Source of the DNA: Actinomadura fibrosa
Lineage (GTDB): Bacteria > Actinomycetota > Actinomycetes > Streptosporangiales > Streptosporangiaceae
Assembly: GCF_900659615.1 (NCBI RefSeq)
Contig: NZ_CAACUY010000065.1
Span: 1-42,299, forward strand
DNA length: 42,299 nt
Direction of reading: 5' to 3'
Shown here: piece by piece, positions 37,768-42,299 of the stretch
Numbering within the stretch: the stretch's first letter is position 1
How the letters are laid out: every line of letters begins with the position of its first letter
Translations under genes and position numbers: made by a program
Notes under the pieces: generated by a model
What the model was told of the DNA's origin: nothing
Database searches by the model: none
The model's input: the letters and a program-made list of their open reading frames with translations, nothing else

Positions 37768-39020
37768 CCGGTCCGCGCGAGCAGACGGAGGCCGGGCCGG
37801 GCGAGGCGTTCCCCGGCGGCGCGCCCTGGGACGGGCCGCCGGCGGAGCAGCAGCCGTCCTGGCGGGACCACCCCGCGCTCGGGCCGGTGCGGGCGCGGCT
37901 GGCGGCGGTGCCCGCCCTGGTCACGGCCGCCGAACTGGAGACCCTGGGGGAGTCCCTCGCCCGCGTCGCCGCCGGCGAGGCGCTGCTGCTCCAGGCCGGC
38001 GACTGCGCCGAGAGCCTCGCGGAGACCACGCGCGGGCACGCCCGCGCGAAGGCGGCGCTCCTCGGCCGGCTCGCCGCGCGGCTGGGCGGCGGGACGGGGC
38101 TGCCGGTCGTCCGGGTGGGCCGCATGGGCGGGCAGTTCGCCAAGCCGCGCAGCCGCCCCACCGAGCGCCACGGCGACGCCGAGCTCCCGGTGTTCCGCGG
38201 GCACATGGTCAACGCGCCCGAACCGGACCCTGCCGCCCGGCGCCACGACCCCGAGCGGATGCTGCGCGCCTACGCGGCGAGCGCCCGCGTCCTCGCCGCG
38301 CTGGACGGGCTGCGCGCCGACGCCGCCGGGCCGTGGGCGGCGCACGAGGCCCTCGTCCTCGACTACGAGGGCCCGCTCGTGCGGGCCGACCCGCGGTCGG
38401 GCGCGCTCCTCCTCGGCTCCACCCACATGCCGTGGATCGGGGAGCGGACCCGGCGGCCCGGCGGCGCGCACGTGCGGCTGCTCGCGGCCGTCGCCAACCC
38501 GGTCGCCTGCAAGGTCGGCCCGGGGGCGCGGCCCGAGGACGTCGTGCGGGTCTGCGCGGCGCTGGACCCCGACCGGCGCCCCGGCCGGCTCACGCTCATC
38601 GCCCGGATGGGCGCGGGACCGGTCGCCGAGGCGCTGCCGCCGCTGCTGGACGCGGTGCGCCGCGCCGGGCACCCGGTGGTCTGGCTGTGCGACCCGATGC
38701 ACGGCAACACCCGGCTCACCGCGGCGGGGTTCAAGACCCGGCACCTGGACGAGATGGCGGCCGAGGCGCGGGCGTTCCGGGCCGCCGTGGAGCGGAGCGG
38801 GCTGCACCCCGGCGGGCTGCACCTGGAAGTGTCCGCCGACCCGGTCACCGAATGCGTGGGCGGTTCCGTGGCGACGGAGAATGACGTCCCGAATTGCTAT
38901 CGGAGTTCTTGCGATCCGCGGCTGAATGACGCACAGGCACTGGCGCTGATCGACGCCTGGTGCGGTGCGCTCCCCATGTCTGGAAAGAAGATCAGCGGGC
39001 TACCTAGGATGCGGGTGTGA
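37764..39020 (+). CDS. phzC: class II 3-deoxy-D-arabino-heptulosonate 7-phosphate (DAHP) synthase, PhzC-type
   Basis: A 418-residue plant-type DAHP synthase. It shows LLQAGDCAESLAETTRGHAR, VVRVGRMGGQFAKPRSRPTE, the metal/substrate motif GSTHMPWIGERTR, WLCDPMHGNTRLTAAGFKTR, and near the end GSVATENDVPNCYRSSCDPR. It joins phosphoenolpyruvate and erythrose 4-phosphate, and extra copies in clusters raise shikimate flow for an aromatic precursor. The ATG at 37764 overlaps the phzE stop by four bases. The first 30 residues are not conserved. The last 150 bases are clearly less GC-rich than the rest, which may serve the start of the next gene. Confidence 0.92.
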   Translation: MTGPREQTEAGPGEAFPGGAPWDGPPAEQQPSWRDHPALGPVRARLAAVPALVTAAELETLGESLARVAAGEALLLQAGDCAESLAETTRGHARAKAALLGRLAARLGGGTGLPVVRVGRMGGQFAKPRSRPTERHGDAELPVFRGHMVNAPEPDPAARRHDPERMLRAYAASARVLAALDGLRADAAGPWAAHEALVLDYEGPLVRADPRSGALLLGSTHMPWIGERTRRPGGAHVRLLAAVANPVACKVGPGARPEDVVRVCAALDPDRRPGRLTLIARMGAGPVAEALPPLLDAVRRAGHPVVWLCDPMHGNTRLTAAGFKTRHLDEMAAEARAFRAAVERSGLHPGGLHLEVSADPVTECVGGSVATENDVPNCYRSSCDPRLNDAQALALIDAWCGALPMSGKKISGLPRMRV

Positions 39021-39799
39021 AAGTGAACGAATTCGGCGGGAAAGTCGCGCTGGTCACCGGCGCGGCCGGCGGAATCGGAGCGGCGGTCGTCGCGCGGCTG
39101 GCCGCGGGCGGCGCCGCGGTGGCGGCGCTGGACGTCGACGCGGAGGGGCTCGCCGCGGTCGTGAAGGGACTGCCGCCCGAGGGGCCCGCGGCCCGCCCGT
39201 ACACCGCGGACGTGTCCGACAGCGCCGCGGTGGACGAGGCGATCGGCCGGATCGAGCGCGACCTCGGCCCGATCGACGTGCTGGCCAACGTGGCCGGGGT
39301 GCTCCGCAGCGGCCCGGTCACCGAGCTCGACGACGCCACCTGGGCCCAGGTCCTGCGCGTGAACCTGGACGGCGTGCTGCACTGCTCGCGCGCCGTAGCC
39401 CGGAGCATGGCGGCACGCCGGACGGGCGCCATCGTCACCGTCGCCTCGAACGCCGGGGCGGTGGCCCGGTCCGGGCTGAGCGCCTACAGCGTCTCCAAGG
39501 CCGGGGCGGCCGCGTTCACCAAGTGCCTCGGCCTCGAACTGGCGCCGTACGGGATCCGCTGCAACGTCGTCTCCCCGGGCTCCACCGACACCCCGATGCT
39601 CGGCGCGCTGCTGGACGGCGACGCCGCCGCGGCCGCCATCGCCGGATCACCGGAGATCTTCCGCAACGGGATCCCGCTGGGCCGGGTGGCCGAACCGGAG
39701 GACATCGCCGAGGTCGTCGCGTTCATGGCGTCGGACGGCGCCCGCCACCTCACCATGCAGGAGCTCTTCGTCGACGGCGGAGCCACGCTCGGGGTCTGA
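39017..39799 (+). CDS. 2,3-dihydro-2,3-dihydroxybenzoate dehydrogenase-like SDR (DhbA/EntA type)
   Basis: A 260-residue short-chain dehydrogenase. NAD motif VTGAAGGIGAAVVARLAAGG, then LANVAGVLRSGPVTELDDAT, catalytic Ser in VTVASNAGAVARSG, and Tyr/Lys in SAYSVSKAGAAAFTKCLG. PGSTDTPML and the end MQELFVDGGATLGV are typical of DhbA/EntA. In this operon the expected substrate is trans-2,3-dihydro-3-hydroxyanthranilate, the PhzD product, giving 3-hydroxyanthranilate. Translation starts with GTG at 39017, overlapping the DAHP synthase stop by four bases. TAGGAT at 39005-39010 also fits a leaderless start at this GTG. Confidence 0.87.
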   Translation: MKVNEFGGKVALVTGAAGGIGAAVVARLAAGGAAVAALDVDAEGLAAVVKGLPPEGPAARPYTADVSDSAAVDEAIGRIERDLGPIDVLANVAGVLRSGPVTELDDATWAQVLRVNLDGVLHCSRAVARSMAARRTGAIVTVASNAGAVARSGLSAYSVSKAGAAAFTKCLGLELAPYGIRCNVVSPGSTDTPMLGALLDGDAAAAAIAGSPEIFRNGIPLGRVAEPEDIAEVVAFMASDGARHLTMQELFVDGGATLGV

Positions 39800-39844
39800 C
39801 CCCGGCGTCCGACAGGACTTCGACAGGACGGAGCACACCCGCCG

Positions 39845-40504
39845 ATGGCCATCACCCCGATACCGCCCTACCCGGTGCCGCCGGAGTCGGAGCTGCCCGA
39901 ACCGCTGGTGGGCTGGCGCCCGGAGCCCGCGCGGGCGGCGCTGCTCGTCCACGACATGCAGCGCTACTTCCTCGCGCCCTACCAGCCGCTCCGGTCGCCG
40001 GCCGCCGAGCTCGTCGCCAACATCGGCCGGCTGGCCGGACGGGCGCGCGCCCTCGGCATGCCCGTCCTGTACACGGCGCAGCCGGGCGCGATGACGCCGC
40101 GCGAGCGCGGGCTGCTGCACGACTTCTGGGGCCCGGGGATGAGCGGGGACCCCGCCGACACCGCCATCGTGGACGGGCTGGAGCCCGAACCGGGCGACAC
40201 CGTGCTGACCAAGTGGCGCTACAGCGCGTTCGTCGGCTCCGACCTGGAGCGGCGGCTGGACGCCCTGGACCGCGACCAGCTGATCGTGTGCGGCGTCTAC
40301 GCGCACGTCGGCTGCCTGATGACCGCCTGCGACGCGTTCTCCCGCGACATCGAGACGTTCTTCGTGTCCGACGCGGTCGCGGACTTCACCGAGGAGTACC
40401 ACCGGCTCGCCGTCCGGTACGCGGCCGAGCGGTGCGCGGTCGCCACGAGCACCGGGCGGCTGCTCGCCGCGCTCGCGCCGGTCGGCGCGGAGCCGGTGTC
40501 CTGA
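39845..40504 (+). CDS. phzD: isochorismatase-family PhzD (trans-2,3-dihydro-3-hydroxyanthranilate-forming)
   Basis: A 219-residue isochorismatase-fold hydrolase that matches PhzD along its length. The N-terminus ITPIPPYPVPPESELPEPLV leads into LLVHDMQRYFLAPY with the catalytic Asp37; Lys123 is in VLTKWRYSAFVGSDLE; and CGVYAHVGCLMTACDAFSRD follows. PhzD removes pyruvate from ADIC, the PhzE product. The 45-bp gap before it holds two copies of CGACAGGAC. With the upstream dehydrogenase this gives 3-hydroxyanthranilate instead of phenazine; no PhzF, PhzB or PhzG homologue is present in the window. Confidence 0.92.
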   Translation: MAITPIPPYPVPPESELPEPLVGWRPEPARAALLVHDMQRYFLAPYQPLRSPAAELVANIGRLAGRARALGMPVLYTAQPGAMTPRERGLLHDFWGPGMSGDPADTAIVDGLEPEPGDTVLTKWRYSAFVGSDLERRLDALDRDQLIVCGVYAHVGCLMTACDAFSRDIETFFVSDAVADFTEEYHRLAVRYAAERCAVATSTGRLLAALAPVGAEPVS

Positions 40505-40517
40505 CCGGACGACAGGG

Positions 40518-40775
40518 ATGGCGATGCAGGAGCACACACGGCAGCGGCCCACGGCCGGGGACCTCCGCGCGATGGTCGCGGAGATCCTGGAGATCGACGC
40601 CGCGGAGGTGGCGCCCGACGCGTCCTTCTTCGGCGACCTCGGCATGGACTCGCTGCAGAAGACCGCCGTGGTCGTGGCGATGGAGCAGCGGTTCGGCGTG
40701 ACGCTGGCGCCCGAGGAGGCCGCCGACGCGCGCAGCGTCGCCGACCTGCTCCGGCTGTCCGGCGGGGAAGGCTGA
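40518..40775 (+). CDS. carrier protein 3 (aryl carrier)
   Basis: An 85-residue carrier protein with attachment Ser45 in FFGDLGMDSLQKTAVVVAME. It follows phzD by 13 bases and precedes the aryl ligase gene by 3, so it is the natural acceptor of an activated benzoate, here expected to be 3-hydroxyanthranilate. ATG at 40518 is used; the ATG two codons later (40524) is equally possible. It is distinct from carrier proteins 1 and 2 in the attachment loop. Confidence 0.87.
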   Translation: MAMQEHTRQRPTAGDLRAMVAEILEIDAAEVAPDASFFGDLGMDSLQKTAVVVAMEQRFGVTLAPEEAADARSVADLLRLSGGEG

Positions 40776-40778
40776 GGC

Positions 40779-42200
40779 ATGGGACTGGTGGCGAGGCTGG
40801 TCGGCGACCGCGTCGCCGCGGAGCAGGGCGACCACGTCGCGCTCACCGACGAGACGGTGGGCGCGGTCACCTACCGCGGCCTGCACGACGCCACGCGCAG
40901 GTACGCGACGCGGCTGCGCCGGGGCGGCTGCGTGCTCGGCACGCGCGGCCTGGTCGTGTCCGACGACTCGGCGGGCGCGGTGCTGGCGTGCCTGGCGCTG
41001 TGGGCGAACGGCTGCGTCGCGGTGCCGGTGAGCCCGATGCTCACCGACGAGGAAATCGCGTTCATCGCCCGCGACTCGGCGGCCACCCTCGTCCACTTCG
41101 GGGTGCCGGAGAGCCGGCGGCGGGCGCTGCGCGCGCTGATCGGCGACGGCCCGACCGTCTTCACCGCCGAGCAGGCGAACGAGGCGTTCGACGCCTCCTC
41201 CGCCCGGGACGGCGAGGTCGCCGCGTACGGCGAGGAGGAGTCCGGGGAGCAGGAGGTGCTGCTCCAGTACACCTCCGGCAGCACCGGCCGGCCCAAGGGC
41301 GTCCGGCAGAGCCTGCGCGGGTTGCTCGCGGTGATCGACGGCTTCGGCCGCGGCGTCCCGCTTCGGAGCGGCGACCGGGTCCTGTCCACGGCGAAGCTGT
41401 CCTTCGGGTACGGGTTCGGCAGCTCCCTGCTGTGCCCGCTGGCCGCCGGCGCGCACGCCGTGCTGCTGTCCGGCCCGGTCGACGTCCACACGCTGATCGC
41501 CGCGCTGCGCCGGCACCGGCCCACGGTGCTGTGCACCGTCCCCCGGATGTACGCCCTGCTGGCCGAGCACGCCCGGGACCGGTCGGACCTCGCGACGCTG
41601 CGGCTCGGCCTCTCGGCGGGCGAGCACCTCCCCGACGAGCTGAGCACGCGCTTCACCACCCGGTTCGGCACGCGGCTCGTGGACGCGCTCGGCGCGACCG
41701 AGGCCGGGCACATCGTGCTGGTCGCCGACGAGGGGCCGGGCCGGGGCGCCGTCGCCGTCCCGGGCGTCACCGCGACGGTGCGCGACGAGGCCGGACGGAT
41801 CGTCCCGGCGGGCGAGCCCGGGCGGCTGCACGTCAAGGGGCCGAGCGTCGCGCTCGGCTACCTGGACCGGCCCGACCAGGAGCGCGAGGTCTTCGCCGAC
41901 GGCGGCGTCTACACCGGCGACATCGTCAGCCGCACCCCCGAGGGCCGGCTGCTGTACCTGTGCCGGGCCGACGACCTGCTGAACCTCGGCGGGTTCAAGG
42001 TGGCCCCGGCGGAGATCGAGGCGGTCGTGGGCGGCGTGCCGGGCGTGGCGCGCTGCGCGGTCGTCGCCGACGCCGACGAGGCCGGGCTCGCCCGCGCCGT
42101 CGCCTACGTCGTGCCCGGCCCCGGGGGCGCGGAGGACGAGCTCGGGCGCGCCGTCCGCGCCGCGATCCGCGAGCGGCTGGCCGCCTACAAGCGGCCCGCG
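40779..42200 (+). CDS. aryl-AMP ligase (benzoate:CoA/ACP ligase-like), 3' truncated by the junction
   Basis: About 474 residues of an adenylate-forming ligase of the benzoate-CoA-ligase type. Visible motifs: VLLQYTSGSTGRPKGVRQSL, LSTAKLSFGYGFGSSLLCPL, LGATEAGHIVL, VYTGDIVSRTPEGRLLYLCR, DDLLNLGGFKVAPAEIEAVV and ERLAAYKRPAQV. After KRPAQV the frame stays open to 42299, but the usual LPRT-TGK ending with the catalytic Lys is absent. The sequence instead reads like the reverse of a corrin methyltransferase. The gene starts 3 bases after the carrier-protein stop. It should activate 3-hydroxyanthranilate and load carrier protein 3, if a complete copy exists. Confidence 0.83.
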
Positions 42201-42299
42201 CAGGTGCTCGGCGAGCCGCGCCGCCGACCGCTCGTAGAACTCCTCCAGCGCGCCCCGGTAGTCGCCGGTGCGCTCCGTCGTGACCGGGTAGACCAGCGC
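42201..42299 (-). CDS. cobI: fragment of precorrin-2 C20-methyltransferase
   Basis: Read from the right edge on the minus strand, these bases encode ALVYPVTTERTGDYRGALEE and then FYERSAARLAEHL. This matches the N-terminal third of CobI/CbiL (family pattern YPVTTE...GY..AL.EFY...A...A.HL). The gene enters from beyond the right edge and breaks off near 42200, inside the aryl ligase. It belongs to cobalamin synthesis and has no link to the cluster. Recognition rests on 33 residues. Confidence 0.6.

Noticed and set aside
35653..40504. A phenazine cluster
   Set aside because: PhzE, PhzC and PhzD are present, but PhzF, PhzA/B and PhzG are not, and a DhbA-like dehydrogenase is in their place.
1..42299. 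tRNA, rRNA, transposase or phage genes
   Set aside because: The gaps are short and were read through; no cloverleaf, rRNA signature, insertion-sequence ends or integrase were recognised.

Overview
The window is very GC-rich, with short intergenic gaps, frequent GTG starts, many four-base ATGA/GTGA overlaps and actinobacterial families (AfsR-type regulator, NB-ARC/TPR proteins, RppA, DUF1996, SAM-methyltransferase of the DUF574 type). This points to a filamentous actinomycete. The genus cannot be fixed from the sequence; a Thermomonosporaceae-like or Streptomyces-like host fits.

Positions 1-14973 look like chromosomal flank. They hold a 5'-truncated FAD amine-oxidase/desaturase, a decayed divergent pair (MpaB-like oxygenase and TetR remnants), an intact TetR with a divergent SnoaL-like protein, a large XRE/NB-ARC/TPR protein divergent from a 55-residue hydrophobic peptide, a secreted SGNH hydrolase, a type III polyketide synthase (RppA) with a cupin, a second cupin coupled to a GlxA-type regulator, a dienelactone hydrolase and a secreted DUF1996 protein.

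Positions 14995 to about 42200 are a biosynthetic gene cluster with two divergent arms. The left arm runs leftward from 29599 to 14995: YiiM-like MOSC protein, TetR, SGNH hydrolase, MFS exporter, P450, then a tight operon of fatty acyl-AMP ligase, R2-like diiron protein, carrier protein, transglutaminase-like protein, AurF-like diiron N-oxygenase, second carrier protein, amino acid:carrier-protein ligase, SGNH-methyltransferase fusion and class III aminotransferase. This reads as a carrier-protein system, with no NRPS module in view, that may join an acyl group to an amino acid and N-oxidise it. The right arm runs rightward from 29997: UDP-glucose dehydrogenase, UDP-glucuronate decarboxylase-like epimerase, AfsR-type regulator, then PhzE, class II DAHP synthase, DhbA-like dehydrogenase, PhzD, a carrier protein and an aryl-AMP ligase. 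These enzymes are expected to make 3-hydroxyanthranilate from chorismate and load it on a carrier. The likely product therefore combines a 3-hydroxyanthranilate unit, a fatty acyl/aminoacyl unit with possible N-oxidation, and a UDP-xylose-type sugar. No glycosyltransferase, condensation domain or amidohydrolase is visible, so part of the cluster probably lies outside the window.

The last ~100 bases do not belong to the cluster. The aryl ligase loses its C-terminal lysine motif and runs into a minus-strand piece of a precorrin-2 C20-methyltransferase. This is either an assembly chimera or a real rearrangement at the cluster edge.
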